Below, in pieces: positions 15,750-24,504 of a stretch of DNA of 64,000 bases. Under the pieces are notes generated by a model, which was not told the origin of the DNA, made no database searches, and was given only the letters and a program-made list of their open reading frames with translations. Each line of letters starts with the position of its first letter. Position 1 is the stretch's first letter. Where the stretch lies: the NCBI RefSeq assembly GCF_039851965.1, contig NZ_CP156674.1:682001-746000 (forward strand). The letters are read 5' to 3'. The DNA is from Pseudalkalibacillus hwajinpoensis. GTDB lineage: Bacteria > Bacillota > Bacilli > Bacillales > Guptibacillaceae. A program made the position numbers and the translations under genes.

Positions 15750-17111
15750 CTACATGAGATGGCTCATAAAAGCAGTTGCCATTCCAAAATAGATTAGAAT
15801 ACTAATGATGTCGTTGATCGTCGTAATAAATGGACCCGAAGCAACAGCCGGGTCAATATTCAATTTGTGCATCAAAAGTGGAACAAGTGCACCTGCAAGT
15901 GTTGCGACTATTAGAGTACATAATAGCGAAAATCCAACGAGCATCCCAAGGAAAAAGGTCCCCTGCCACAAAAAGATAATAATTGTAACGAGAATACCAC
16001 ATGTCGCACCCGTAATAAGTCCGGTTCCGGCTTCTCTTACAATGAGCGTCCACTTGCTATTTTCTTCAAAATCGCCTGTCGCAAGTCCTCTAACGACAAC
16101 AGCTAACGCCTGAGTTCCTGTGTTACCTGCCATCCCAGCAATAAGCGGGATAAATACGGCGAGCAGCGCGACTTTATCAAGCGTTTCTTCAAATTGACCG
16201 ATCAAGCTCGCCGTCATCATTCCTAGGAACAGGAGGATGATGAGCCATGGCAATCTTTTCCGAGCAGATGAAAATGGGTTGCGGTCGAGCGTCCCATCAT
16301 CGGAGAGGGCTGCTAGTTTTGAGTAGTCTTCCGATGCCTCTTCTTCAATAACGTCGACAATATCATCATGTGTTATAATTCCAAGAAGATGGTTCTGGAA
16401 GTCCAGTACCGGGAGAGCAAGGAAATCATAGTCTCTCATAATTCGCGCGGCATCTTCCTGGTCTTCGCCAACCGAAATGGAGACGACTCTCTCGTTCATA
16501 ATTTCTTCAATAAGCATATCTTCTTCAGCAATTATTAAATCTCTTAAAGATATGACGCCAACCAGCCTTTTTTGCTGATCCAATACGAATATATAGTAAA
16601 TGGTTTCAGCTTCAGGTGCTTCCTGCCTTAGAATCTGCATCGCACGCTTCACCGTTTGGTGCGCTCTAATGGATACAAATTCTGTTGTCATGATACTACC
16701 AGCAGTTTTCTCTTCATAATGCAGCAGTTCTTTAATTTCATCTGCTGCATCATCGTCCATGATCGTCAGATAGCTCGCGATTTGTTCAGGGTTCAGTTCA
16801 TTAAGTACGTCAACCGCATCATCAGCATACATTTCTGCAAGCATTTTAGCAGCATATGTTGGATCCATTTCTGAGATGTATTCTTCCTGCTCTTCAATGT
16901 CAAAGTTCTGAAAAATCTCAGCCATTTCTCTCGGAGATAAATAGGTGTACACAAGTAGCCTGATTTCCTCAGATACAGTTAGAAAAAACTTCGACTGCTC
17001 GTACGGGTGAATGTCGAGAAATAATTCACGAAATTGATCAATTCTCTCATGATCTAAATGATGGATTAATGCATCGTACAGTGCCTGGATATCTTGTTCT
17101 TGATAAGCCAC
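15750..17111 (-). CDS. mgtE: Magnesium transporter MgtE
   Basis: The protein shows the full MgtE order. An N-terminal helical domain is rich in acidic pairs (ADDAVDVLNELNPEQIASYL, DDDAADEIKELL). Two CBS domains follow (SIMTTEFVSIRAHQTVKRAM and IMNERVVSISVGEDQEDAA). Then come five membrane segments containing AGMAGNTGTQALAVVVRGLA, the pore-lining conserved stretch. I place the start at the GTG at 17111 (453 residues) because GGGAGG lies 8 bp upstream; the GTG at 17120 overlaps the ribosome site. MgtE imports Mg2+ and is gated by Mg2+ binding to the CBS/N domains. No M-box leader is visible upstream. Confidence 0.93.
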   Translation of the reverse strand: MAYQEQDIQALYDALIHHLDHERIDQFRELFLDIHPYEQSKFFLTVSEEIRLLVYTYLSPREMAEIFQNFDIEEQEEYISEMDPTYAAKMLAEMYADDAVDVLNELNPEQIASYLTIMDDDAADEIKELLHYEEKTAGSIMTTEFVSIRAHQTVKRAMQILRQEAPEAETIYYIFVLDQQKRLVGVISLRDLIIAEEDMLIEEIMNERVVSISVGEDQEDAARIMRDYDFLALPVLDFQNHLLGIITHDDIVDVIEEEASEDYSKLAALSDDGTLDRNPFSSARKRLPWLIILLFLGMMTASLIGQFEETLDKVALLAVFIPLIAGMAGNTGTQALAVVVRGLATGDFEENSKWTLIVREAGTGLITGATCGILVTIIIFLWQGTFFLGMLVGFSLLCTLIVATLAGALVPLLMHKLNIDPAVASGPFITTINDIISILIYFGMATAFMSHLM

Positions 17112-17342
17112 TCTGCACACCTCCCTGATGTTAATAACAAAGTGAATGGTTAAACCTGAAAGATAATCAATATAGACTTTCTTTAATGAGTCAATAAGTA
17201 AAATTACCTTCCTATCTTAGTCGGTGTGTAGTAATTTTGTCAAAAATAAATACAAGAACCGATTTGCAAACGGAAGGATTTCAGATAAGATAGGAAATGT
17301 GATCACTCCGAAGTAACGCTTTTCTTTAGAAAGGATTATATC

Positions 17343-18527
17343 ATGAACAATGACAATCAAACACCGTGGCAACAAATAGATTTCACTCTTTTGTTCTTTA
17401 TATTTCTCTTAATGTGCATTAGCACCGTGTCCATCTATAGTGCCCAGGCTTCGCTTCCTGGAGAATTGAAAAATTTTAATTTTGCTGGAAGACAACTAAC
17501 CTGGTATTTTATAGGAGCTTTCGTTCTCTCTCTCACTCTTGTAATTGATTTCGATCGCTTCAAGCAGCTGTCATGGTACTTATACGGATTTGGCGTATTT
17601 CTATTAATTTTACTTGCCCTTATGCCAGAGTACATAGGAAGCTATCAAGTCGCACCAGTAACAAATGGTGCAAAGAGCTGGTTCGTTCTTCCCGGACTCG
17701 GTAGCGTTCAGCCGTCCGAGTTTATGAAGATTTTCTTAATTATTACAATCGCTTCAACATCAGTGAACCATCATGAAAAACACGCAACCAAAACCATTCA
17801 AACTGATTTGCTTTTACTCGGTAAGATTTTTGGTGTTGCTGCACTTCCTCTACTTATCGTTATGGCACAGCCTGACCTTGGAACTGCAATGGTATTTACT
17901 GCCATCGTTATTAGTATTACGCTCGTATCAGGGGTGCGCTGGAGATTGCTTTCTCTCTTAACTTTAGTAGGTGTCGCAGGCATTTCCGCGTTCGTATTTA
18001 TCTTCTTTAAGTTCCCGGCATTCTTCAAAGAATATCTTCTTGATGAATATCAGCTTGCCCGTTTCTATGGGTGGCTTGCACCTGAAGAATATACCGACGC
18101 TGGTTATCAAGCAACGAAAGCCATCCTAGCTATTGGCTCTGGTAAACTTGAAGGAAAAGGCTATGCTGACGGTACAGTTTACTTCCCTGAAGCGCATACC
18201 GACTTTATCTTCGCAGTAATTGGCGAGGAATTCGGCTTTATTGGAGCGAGTATTACGATTTCGATCTTCTTCCTCCTCGTCTACAGAATGATACATACTG
18301 CACTTGAAAGTAACGAATCTTTTGGAAGCTACCTTTGTGCAGGTGTCATTGGCATGCTGACGTTCCAAGTTTTCCAAAACATCGGCATGACTGTCCGGAT
18401 CCTTCCGATTACAGGGATTCCACTTCCGTTTGTAAGCTATGGAGGAAGTGCATTGTTAACTTATATGATTGCGGTTGGTCTCGTCTTAAACGTTCGATCG
18501 AGAACAAAAACATATATGTTTGAATAA
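17343..18527 (+). CDS. rodA: RodA/FtsW family SEDS peptidoglycan polymerase
   Basis: The 394-residue protein has ten hydrophobic segments. Conserved SEDS motifs are present: QPSEFMKI, AQPDLGTAMVF, FPEAHTDFIFAVIGEEFGFIG (catalytic Asp and Glu) and LPITGIPLPFVSYGGS. It polymerises lipid II glycan strands together with a class B PBP. The length (B. subtilis RodA 393) and the QNIGMTV context favour RodA over FtsW or SpoVE. One deviation is Arg in GMTVRILP where Gly or Ile is usual. It stands alone on the plus strand, divergent from mgtE, and ends in its own terminator. Confidence 0.85.
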   Translation: MNNDNQTPWQQIDFTLLFFIFLLMCISTVSIYSAQASLPGELKNFNFAGRQLTWYFIGAFVLSLTLVIDFDRFKQLSWYLYGFGVFLLILLALMPEYIGSYQVAPVTNGAKSWFVLPGLGSVQPSEFMKIFLIITIASTSVNHHEKHATKTIQTDLLLLGKIFGVAALPLLIVMAQPDLGTAMVFTAIVISITLVSGVRWRLLSLLTLVGVAGISAFVFIFFKFPAFFKEYLLDEYQLARFYGWLAPEEYTDAGYQATKAILAIGSGKLEGKGYADGTVYFPEAHTDFIFAVIGEEFGFIGASITISIFFLLVYRMIHTALESNESFGSYLCAGVIGMLTFQVFQNIGMTVRILPITGIPLPFVSYGGSALLTYMIAVGLVLNVRSRTKTYMFE

Positions 18528-18552
18528 CCTGCCGATCCGGCAGGTTATTTCT
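18526..18552 (+). terminator. Terminator of the rodA-like gene
   Basis: CCTGCCG (18528-18534) pairs with CGGCAGG (18538-18544) around a 3-nt loop and is followed by TTATTTCTTT. It begins at the stop codon. Confidence 0.75.
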
Positions 18553-18623
18553 TTCGAGAAGCAAGCTGATACTTTTTTCCCCAATTGGGAATAGTTAAAA
18601 GAACAGGCAAAGGAGGAATATCG

Positions 18624-19358
18624 GTGCTGGATATTATTGGTGATGTACATGGTTGTTATGAAGAATTGGTCACATTAACGATGCAGCTTGATTATGAGTG
18701 GACAAGCGGCGTGCCCATCCATTCTTCAGGAAGAAAACTTGTGTTTCTTGGCGATCTAACCGATCGGGGCCCTGATTCTCTTTCCGTCATCCGCGTTGTT
18801 ACAAAGCTGATCCAGCAAAATCAGGCGTATTATTGCCCAGGTAACCACTGCAATAAGCTGTATCGTTATATGATTGGCAGGAAGGTTCAACAAAAACACG
18901 GACTGGAAACTACCGTTGCAGAATTAAACGAACTTCCTTTAATTGAGAGAAATGATATAAAACTAGACTTTATCACGCTATATGAAAAGGCTCCCCTGTA
19001 TTTAGTTCTTGATGATGGTAATCTAATTGTTGCTCACGCTGGAATTCCAGAGCATCTCGTTGGCCAAACAGGGAAAAAAGTAACAACATTCGTGCTCTAT
19101 GGTGATATCACCGGTGAATCCCATCCGAACGGGATGCCTGTTCGAAGAGATTGGGCTAGTGAGTACCGTGGTGAATCAATAGTAGTCTACGGGCATACTC
19201 CGGTTTCTGAACCACGCTGGCTTAATCATACTGTTAACATTGATACGGGCTGTGTTTTTGGAGGAAACCTGACCGCTTTAAGCTATCCGGAGTTAAAAAC
19301 GACTTCCGTTAGTTCTTCCATGCCTTACGTTGAAGAAAAGTTCAAGTCGTTTGAATAA
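18624..19358 (+). CDS. prpE: PrpE, diadenosine tetraphosphatase-type phosphoesterase
   Basis: The GTG at 18624 follows AAAGGAGGAA and gives 244 residues, equal to B. subtilis PrpE. The metallophosphoesterase motifs occur in order: DIIGDVHGCYEEL, FLGDLTDRGPDS, CPGNHCNKLYRY, VAHAGIP and VVYGHTPVSEP. The family hydrolyses Ap4A asymmetrically and has phosphatase activity linked to spore germination. The gene converges on yjbO, and its 3' end overlaps the end of that gene by 17 bp. Confidence 0.9.
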   Translation: MLDIIGDVHGCYEELVTLTMQLDYEWTSGVPIHSSGRKLVFLGDLTDRGPDSLSVIRVVTKLIQQNQAYYCPGNHCNKLYRYMIGRKVQQKHGLETTVAELNELPLIERNDIKLDFITLYEKAPLYLVLDDGNLIVAHAGIPEHLVGQTGKKVTTFVLYGDITGESHPNGMPVRRDWASEYRGESIVVYGHTPVSEPRWLNHTVNIDTGCVFGGNLTALSYPELKTTSVSSSMPYVEEKFKSFE

Positions 19359-20235
19359 GAGTTTTCATATCATGTTCAAGCTCCGCTTCGAAGCGGAGCG
19401 TTTTTTCTAGAAACGGATGATAAAATTCAAGCTTTGCGCTATGGAGAGCCTGGCGCGTAATAACGTCCTTGCGCCCGCCGTATAGATCATCCCCTAGAAG
19501 CGGATGTCCGATTGACGCCATGTGAACACGTATCTGATGCGTTCTACCTGTTTGCAAGGACAGGTCAAGTAACGTTGCATCTTCAAGCATTTGAACCATT
19601 CTGTAGCGTGTGAGAGCATACTGCCCGTCAGGTCGAACGGTACGCTCAATAATACTTCCTTCTTTCCTACCAATCGGTGCATCTACTTCCCCTTCCTTCT
19701 CTTCTACATTTCCATGAACAATGGCTAGATACTCGCGCTTCATCTGCTTGTTCTGCTGTTGCCGTGACAAAAGGTCATGTGCAAATCGATGCTTCGCAAA
19801 CATTACCAAACCCGACGTATCACGGTCCAGCCGATTAACGGTATGAATTGTGCGATTCAAATTTAACGATTGATAATAAAACAATACACCCTGTGCAAGC
19901 GAGCCTTCCGAATGTCGCGAGGGTATCGTTGGCAAATATGGCGGCTTATTCACAAGTAGAAAATGCTCATCCTCATATACAATCCTAAGTGGTATTTTAA
20001 GCGGTATCATACTCTCACTCACTTCTTCATGAGGAAAAGTAATTTGCACGTGATCCCCCTCCTGCAACACGGTTCTCACATTTCGATCTTCGCCATTAAC
20101 ACGAATACTGCCCCCCTTGAATTTAATATCGGTTAGAACACTTCTGGAGAGGGATTTCTCTTCTAGAAGATACTGTCTTACAAGAATACCAGCTTCCTCT
20201 GTCTTTACGGTCCATTTCATGCTAAATGCTGTCAT
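19342..20235 (-). CDS. yjbO: RluA/RluD-family 23S rRNA pseudouridine synthase (YjbO)
   Basis: The 297-residue protein has an N-terminal S4-like RNA-binding region (SLSRSVLTDIKFKGGSIRVNG) and the catalytic block HTVNRLDRDTSGLVMFAKH, with the invariant Asp of HRLDxxTSG. LQTGRTHQIRVHMASIGHPLLGD follows. It converts uridines in structured RNA to pseudouridine; the exact target is unknown. The end of its coding region also holds the prpE terminator on the opposite strand. The position between prpE and nadK matches B. subtilis yjbO. Confidence 0.9.
   Translation of the reverse strand: MTAFSMKWTVKTEEAGILVRQYLLEEKSLSRSVLTDIKFKGGSIRVNGEDRNVRTVLQEGDHVQITFPHEEVSESMIPLKIPLRIVYEDEHFLLVNKPPYLPTIPSRHSEGSLAQGVLFYYQSLNLNRTIHTVNRLDRDTSGLVMFAKHRFAHDLLSRQQQNKQMKREYLAIVHGNVEEKEGEVDAPIGRKEGSIIERTVRPDGQYALTRYRMVQMLEDATLLDLSLQTGRTHQIRVHMASIGHPLLGDDLYGGRKDVITRQALHSAKLEFYHPFLEKTLRFEAELEHDMKTLIQTT
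19379..19407 (+). terminator. prpE terminator lying inside the yjbO coding sequence
   Basis: CTCCGCTTCGAAGCGGAG is an 18-base palindrome followed by CGTTTTTT on the plus strand, 20 bp after the prpE stop. The same bases encode part of LRFEAELEHD of yjbO on the other strand, so the two genes share this DNA. Confidence 0.75.
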
Positions 20236-20317
20236 GATGCTCCATCCCTTCGTCCGATCAATTGATTAAAATCGTACTTTTTAAAATTTCACTTCTGACA
20301 CAAAATCAGACGCTTCA

Positions 20318-20362
20318 CAATAAAAAGCAGCACGGTTCAGTGTGTGAACGGTACTGCTCTCA
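20318..20362 (-). terminator. Terminator after nadK
   Basis: Minus strand: AGCAGTACCGTTCA pairs with TGAACCGTGCTGCT (one mismatch, one G-T pair) around CACAC, followed by TTTTTATT. It starts immediately after the nadK stop. Confidence 0.75.
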
Positions 20363-20363
20363 T

Positions 20364-21173
20364 TTAATATTCATCATCGACAAAAGACTCTTTTACTCGC
20401 TTCCAGAATGGGAATGGTCTGAATCTCGCGAACCTCACTTTTTCTTCTGCCACCCTGTATTGAATCGATTTGACATCTTTTTGGAGTAAGAAAAGATGAT
20501 CAATAGTGATTTGAAAATCAGCATCATTCACAGGCTTGAGCAAACAGGTATGATGCTGTGGCAATACGAGCGGTGAACCCACTGTTCGGAATACACGGTT
20601 GTTAATTGAAGCCATCTCAGAGAGCTGAATGGAAGGGAGGGCCGGATGAATAATCGCGCCACCCAGGGCCTTGTTATACGCCGTACTTCCTGATGGGGTA
20701 GAAATGCAAAGACCATCACCCCGGAACGTTTCAAAAAGATCCCCTTTGATCTCGACATTCATCACTAATGAGCCCTCTACGCTTTTCACCGTACATTCAT
20801 TAAGAGCAAGATACCTATTTTCTTTTGAACTATTCTGGTAGCGAACAGTCACTTCCAATAACGGATATTCAACAATTTGGAATGGTGTTCGAGCGATATG
20901 AATTACAAGCTTCTCGACCTCTTCGGGTGTCCAATCGGCATAAAAACCAAGATGACCCGTATGTACACCTACAAAAGCTGTTTCATCTAATCGATCCTGA
21001 TAATGGTGGAAAGCGTGGAGAAGTGTTCCATCTCCTCCAACCGAAATCACAATATCAGGCTCTGCTTCATCATACTCAAGATCGAAATCGCGCAGGTAAT
21101 TTTTAATCCGCTGTTGAAGCTGATTGGAGGTTTGATCCCCTTTGGACTTTACCGCAAATTTCACTTTAGGCAC
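20364..21173 (-). CDS. nadK: NAD kinase
   Basis: The 269-residue enzyme phosphorylates NAD to NADP. The signature IVISVGGDGTLLHAFHHY provides the GGDG catalytic motif. ALNECTVKSVEGSLVMNVEI and GDGLCISTPSGSTAYNKALGG form the NAD-binding core. Its size matches Bacillus PpnKA/YjbN. It is encoded 10 bp downstream of the small alarmone synthetase, a conserved pairing in Bacilli, and the pair is probably cotranscribed. Confidence 0.95.
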   Translation of the reverse strand: MPKVKFAVKSKGDQTSNQLQQRIKNYLRDFDLEYDEAEPDIVISVGGDGTLLHAFHHYQDRLDETAFVGVHTGHLGFYADWTPEEVEKLVIHIARTPFQIVEYPLLEVTVRYQNSSKENRYLALNECTVKSVEGSLVMNVEIKGDLFETFRGDGLCISTPSGSTAYNKALGGAIIHPALPSIQLSEMASINNRVFRTVGSPLVLPQHHTCLLKPVNDADFQITIDHLFLLQKDVKSIQYRVAEEKVRFARFRPFPFWKRVKESFVDDEY

Positions 21174-21183
21174 CTCGTCTGCT

Positions 21184-21825
21184 TTAGTTTTCGCCTTGCC
21201 TTTTTTCTTTTTCTTTTTTCTGCATAAATACCTTTTGAGCTTCCTTTATTTCAACGCGAATTTCTGACATTTCATCATCCAATTTTGATGCAGCCACTGC
21301 TGCTCGCTGAAGGCGCTTTTGCACCTCCATTGGAATCTTTTTATTGTATTTATAGTTAAGAGAATGCTCAATCGTAGCCCAGAAATTCATCGCAAGTGTG
21401 CGGATTTGGATTTCAACAAGGAGCATCTGCTCACCCATTATCGTTTGTACCGGATATTGCACCACAACATGGTAAGAACGATACCCGCTCTCTTTCTGAT
21501 TGGTAACGTAATCCCGTTCCTCGACAATATCAAAATCCCTGCGTCCGCGAAGGTGATGAATGACTTTGTTAATATCTTCAACAAACTGGCACATCACTCT
21601 TACTCCTGCTATATCATGCATTTCTTCCTGCAGGCGATCCAGATCAATCTCTTTTCGTTTTGCTTTATCAAGAATGCTTGGGATAGGCTTTACTCTTCCC
21701 GTCACGAACTCCACTGGGGAATGGTCATCCGCTTTTTCGAACTGCTCACGGATCCCCTTAAGTTTTACTTTCAACTCATTAACGGCTTGTTTATATGGCG
21801 CTAAAAACTCTTCCCAATTTTTCAT
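21184..21825 (-). CDS. yjbM: Small alarmone synthetase YjbM/RelQ
   Basis: The 213-residue protein consists of a RelA/SpoT synthetase domain with no hydrolase or ACT domain. Key segments are FVTGRVKPIPSILDKAKRK, DIAGVRVMCQFVEDI, ESGYRSYHVVVQYP (G-loop Tyr and His) and VEIQIRTLAMNFWATIEHSLNYKY (conserved E-Q-R and ATIEH). It makes (p)ppGpp from GDP or GTP and ATP, and RelQ forms a tetramer controlled by pppGpp. It precedes nadK in the same operon. Confidence 0.95.
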   Translation of the reverse strand: MKNWEEFLAPYKQAVNELKVKLKGIREQFEKADDHSPVEFVTGRVKPIPSILDKAKRKEIDLDRLQEEMHDIAGVRVMCQFVEDINKVIHHLRGRRDFDIVEERDYVTNQKESGYRSYHVVVQYPVQTIMGEQMLLVEIQIRTLAMNFWATIEHSLNYKYNKKIPMEVQKRLQRAAVAASKLDDEMSEIRVEIKEAQKVFMQKKEKEKRQGEN

Positions 21826-21851
21826 CCAACCACCACCAACAACGATATCTA

Positions 21852-22232
21852 TTATGAAGCTGTCAAAAATGCTTTCTCAACAGCTTGATTCATTACTTCT
21901 CCATAATTAGAGTTATCTTTAATATTCTCAACTAAGTAGGTGAGTTCCTCTTTTATTTCGATAAGCTCAAGAGTTTCTTCAGCTTCAGATGTCACAACTA
22001 CTTTCAGGTCTTTCTCTAAAACGTTGTTCAGCATTGGCCAGACTTCTTCTTGAAAGCGTATATAGGTATATCCTTCGCCTCCGTCTAGCAAATAAACAAA
22101 TGATAATGAATCAGAATCCACTAGCATATTCCCTGTCGCTTTATATGTAGAAAGATTAGCTTTTTCATTCAAACCAAATGTGAGCGTCTCTTCTGATAAT
22201 TCCCCTGTAATGATGTAGTATTGTTCTGGCAC
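21852..22232 (-). CDS. yjbL: UPF0738 family protein YjbL
   Basis: The chosen GTG at 22232 follows GAGGAGAGG with a 5-nt gap and gives 126 residues, close to B. subtilis YjbL; the frame itself opens at 22256. The protein is mostly beta-strand-like, with no signal, membrane segment or catalytic motif. Identification rests on size, sequence style (PEQYYIITGELSEETLTF) and synteny between yjbM and yjbK. Function is unknown for the whole family. Confidence 0.75.
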   Translation of the reverse strand: MPEQYYIITGELSEETLTFGLNEKANLSTYKATGNMLVDSDSLSFVYLLDGGEGYTYIRFQEEVWPMLNNVLEKDLKVVVTSEAEETLELIEIKEELTYLVENIKDNSNYGEVMNQAVEKAFLTAS

Positions 22233-22304
22233 AACTACCTCTCCTCTCTCATTCAATCCAATATGTTTCCTTTATTAGTTTATCACAATGCATGGGGGCA
22301 TTTC

Positions 22305-22357
22305 ATCGTTGTTGTCCTGAATACGAACATATGCCATAATTCATTTAGGACAACGAT
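22305..22357. repeat. Inverted repeat between divergent yjbL and yjbK
   Basis: ATCGTTGTTGTCCT at 22305-22318 faces AGGACAACGAT at 22347-22357, with one 3-base interruption and 28 bp between the arms. The right arm ends 3 bp before the yjbK ribosome site GGAGG. It could be an operator acting on both genes or an mRNA hairpin in the yjbK leader. Confidence 0.45.
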
Positions 22358-22373
22358 ATTGGAGGACTCGCTC

Positions 22374-22946
22374 ATGTCACAGGAAGTTGAAATTGAATTT
22401 AAGAATATGCTTACAAAAGAAGAGTATGACAATCTTCTTGACGCCTACAGGCTAACTGACATCCAAACCCAAACAAACGACTATTTTGATTCAAAAGACT
22501 TTCTCCTTCGAGAAAAAGGCGCTGCACTAAGAGTAAGATCAAAGCATGATAAGCTTGTTCTCACGCTAAAGGAACCGGCTTCAGAAGGATTACTTGAAAC
22601 TCATCAAGCCATTACAGTTGCCCAGTTTGATTCAATTAAAACAACGAATCAACTGCCGGATGGAGACGTGTTTGATCAGATCAAGAACCTCGGAATTCAC
22701 TCTCCCCTGTTTCACCTTGGAAGCTTAACAACGCATAGAGCAGAAGTTACGATAGATTCAGGACTGCTTGTATTAGATCATAGTGAGTACCTTGATCGAG
22801 AAGACTATGAGCTTGAATTTGAAGTAAAGGAATATGAAGCGGGAAAGCGAGCTTTCCACTCTCTTTTACACAATCACCATATACCGGAACGAAGCGCGAA
22901 TAACAAGATTTTTCGTTTCTTTCTTGCTACACAAGGACAGGGCTAA
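22374..22946 (+). CDS. yjbK: CYTH domain phosphohydrolase-like protein YjbK
   Basis: The ATG at 22374 follows GGAGG and gives 190 residues, the length of B. subtilis YjbK. EVEIEFKNMLTKEEYDNLL is the CYTH signature ExExK-like start. Alternating charged strands follow, as in the tunnel-fold triphosphatases (DYFDSKDFLLREKGAALRVRSKHDKLVLTLKEP, then LELEFEVKE-type segments). CYTH proteins act on triphosphate ends of nucleotides, inorganic triphosphate or thiamine triphosphate. Which applies here is unknown. It lies next to the alarmone synthetase operon, transcribed divergently. Confidence 0.88.
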   Translation: MSQEVEIEFKNMLTKEEYDNLLDAYRLTDIQTQTNDYFDSKDFLLREKGAALRVRSKHDKLVLTLKEPASEGLLETHQAITVAQFDSIKTTNQLPDGDVFDQIKNLGIHSPLFHLGSLTTHRAEVTIDSGLLVLDHSEYLDREDYELEFEVKEYEAGKRAFHSLLHNHHIPERSANNKIFRFFLATQGQG

Positions 22947-23064
22947 GTTGCTTTGTTCTTTTTGTTTGCCAGAGATTTCAAATCGGATTATTTGCTGTTA
23001 TGTAGGGAGGTTGCTAAAATAAGACATGAAATAAGGGTTTTATCTTCCGAAGGGGAAAAGTACT

Positions 23065-23463
23065 ATGAGGCAAAATATGTATGAACATCTTGGCGGATCA
23101 CAGACGTTAGAACGCCTAGTGACTGCTTTTTATAATCGAGTTTCACATCATCCTGATTTGAAACCTATATTTCCAAATGACTTAACTGAAACCGCACGAA
23201 AACAAACTCAATTCCTTACTCAATTTCTTGGCGGTCCTCCTCTATATTCTGAAGAACATGGACATCCTATGTTAAGAGCGAGACACCTGCCATTTGAAAT
23301 TACGCCCAGACGAGCAACTGCATGGCTTACATGCATGCAGGAAGCAATGGATGAGGTAGAACTAGATGAAGAATTTAAAGAACACCTTTTAACACGATTA
23401 ACATTCACTGCCCATCATATGGTTAACACGGGTGATCCGGAAGAGAAAGGAGAATCGAATTGA
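23065..23463 (+). CDS. yjbI: Truncated (group II) haemoglobin YjbI
   Basis: The 132-residue protein begins MYEHLGGSQTLERLVTAFYNRV. It has FLGGPPLYSEEHGHPMLRARHLPFEI, where the second His of RARH is the proximal haem ligand, and a Trp near the G helix (TAWLTCMQEAM). Group II globins bind oxygen. In Bacilli YjbI is encoded beside spxH and may protect it or act in oxidative protein chemistry. Its stop overlaps the TTG start of spxH, so the two are translationally coupled. Confidence 0.92.
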   Translation: MRQNMYEHLGGSQTLERLVTAFYNRVSHHPDLKPIFPNDLTETARKQTQFLTQFLGGPPLYSEEHGHPMLRARHLPFEITPRRATAWLTCMQEAMDEVELDEEFKEHLLTRLTFTAHHMVNTGDPEEKGESN

Positions 23464-24380
23464 CATCGAATGTAACTGGTTCCTATTGCGATTCTTACAG
23501 TCCAAATGGACAATCCGATACAGCCTGTTCGGTCACATCTCAAAAGGGCAAGCCTATTGAAATTTATTCATTCATTGATCCGCTCTGTCCTGACTGTTGG
23601 GGGCTCGAACCTATTATTAAAAAATTGCACCTTGAATATGGACACACCTTCCGTTTAAGACATTTAGTAGGGGGTAATATCCAGACATTTAATTCTTTCA
23701 AAAGAAAAAATAAAGGAATCAAAACACACGCAGACGTAGCTGAACGATGGGAACGAACGGCAACTCGTTCAGGTATGTCCTGTGATGGGGATTTATGGTA
23801 TGAAGATCCAATGGATACACCATACATTGCCTCAATCGCCATTAAGGCTGCAGAACTGCAGGGTAAATTACCTGGCTACCGTTTTCTAAGGAAAATGAGA
23901 GAACAGCTATTTATCCAGAAACAGAACATGACAAAGGAAGAAAACCTGATTCAAGCCGCTAAAGAAACCGGTCTTGATGTGCATGAGTTTCATAAAGACC
24001 TGCATTCTAAGGCCGCTGTCAAAGCCTTTCAGTGCGATTTAAAGATATCAACTGAAATGGATGTTTCTGAACTGCCAACACTTGTGTTCTTCAATGAAAA
24101 CATTGAAGAAGAAGGGCTTAAAATCACCGGTCTTTATGACTATGACGTGTACGTCAGAATTTTGACGGAAATGTTGAATACTGAACCAGTGCCAGAACCT
24201 CTTCCATCGCTTGAGGAATTCATGAGTCGCTATCAGTTTGTTGCAACAAAAGAAGTGGCCGTTGTTTACGACTTGAGCTGCGATGATGCGGATGCAGCTA
24301 TGAAGAAATTAGCTTTAAAACAAAAAGTTGAGAAAGTACCTGCAAAGCACGGTTCATTCTGGCGTGCGGTTAAAGCATAA
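23460..24380 (+). CDS. spxH: SpxH (YjbH), DsbA-like adaptor for ClpXP degradation of Spx
   Basis: The TTG at 23460 overlaps the yjbI stop and follows AAAGGAG. The protein has a DsbA-like thioredoxin fold with DPLCPDCWGLE (Cys43, Cys46) as its CxxC site. A Cys/His-rich N-terminal segment (YCDSY..., TACSVTS) resembles the zinc-binding part known in YjbH. SpxH delivers Spx to ClpXP and loses function on oxidative stress. The target gene spx lies 7 kb away in this window. A terminator follows the gene. Confidence 0.92.
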   Translation: MTSNVTGSYCDSYSPNGQSDTACSVTSQKGKPIEIYSFIDPLCPDCWGLEPIIKKLHLEYGHTFRLRHLVGGNIQTFNSFKRKNKGIKTHADVAERWERTATRSGMSCDGDLWYEDPMDTPYIASIAIKAAELQGKLPGYRFLRKMREQLFIQKQNMTKEENLIQAAKETGLDVHEFHKDLHSKAAVKAFQCDLKISTEMDVSELPTLVFFNENIEEEGLKITGLYDYDVYVRILTEMLNTEPVPEPLPSLEEFMSRYQFVATKEVAVVYDLSCDDADAAMKKLALKQKVEKVPAKHGSFWRAVKA

Positions 24381-24426
24381 GCGGAACTTTTCACTTTTCA
24401 CTTTTATCATAACGATAACTAACAGC

Positions 24427-24452
24427 AGCCTGGCATAAACCAGGCTCTTTTT
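24427..24452 (+). terminator. Terminator after spxH
   Basis: AGCCTGG (24427-24433) and CCAGGCT (24440-24446) pair around CATAAA, followed by CTTTTT. It ends the yjbI-spxH transcript. Confidence 0.85.
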
Positions 24453-24504
24453 GCGTTCTATATAAGGTTAAATATCATATCTTTAAGGTGAGGAGGAGAA
24501 AATA

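Noticed and set aside
17121..17342. M-box magnesium riboswitch before mgtE
   Set aside because: I looked for its conserved elements and found none; the leader is short and A/T-rich.
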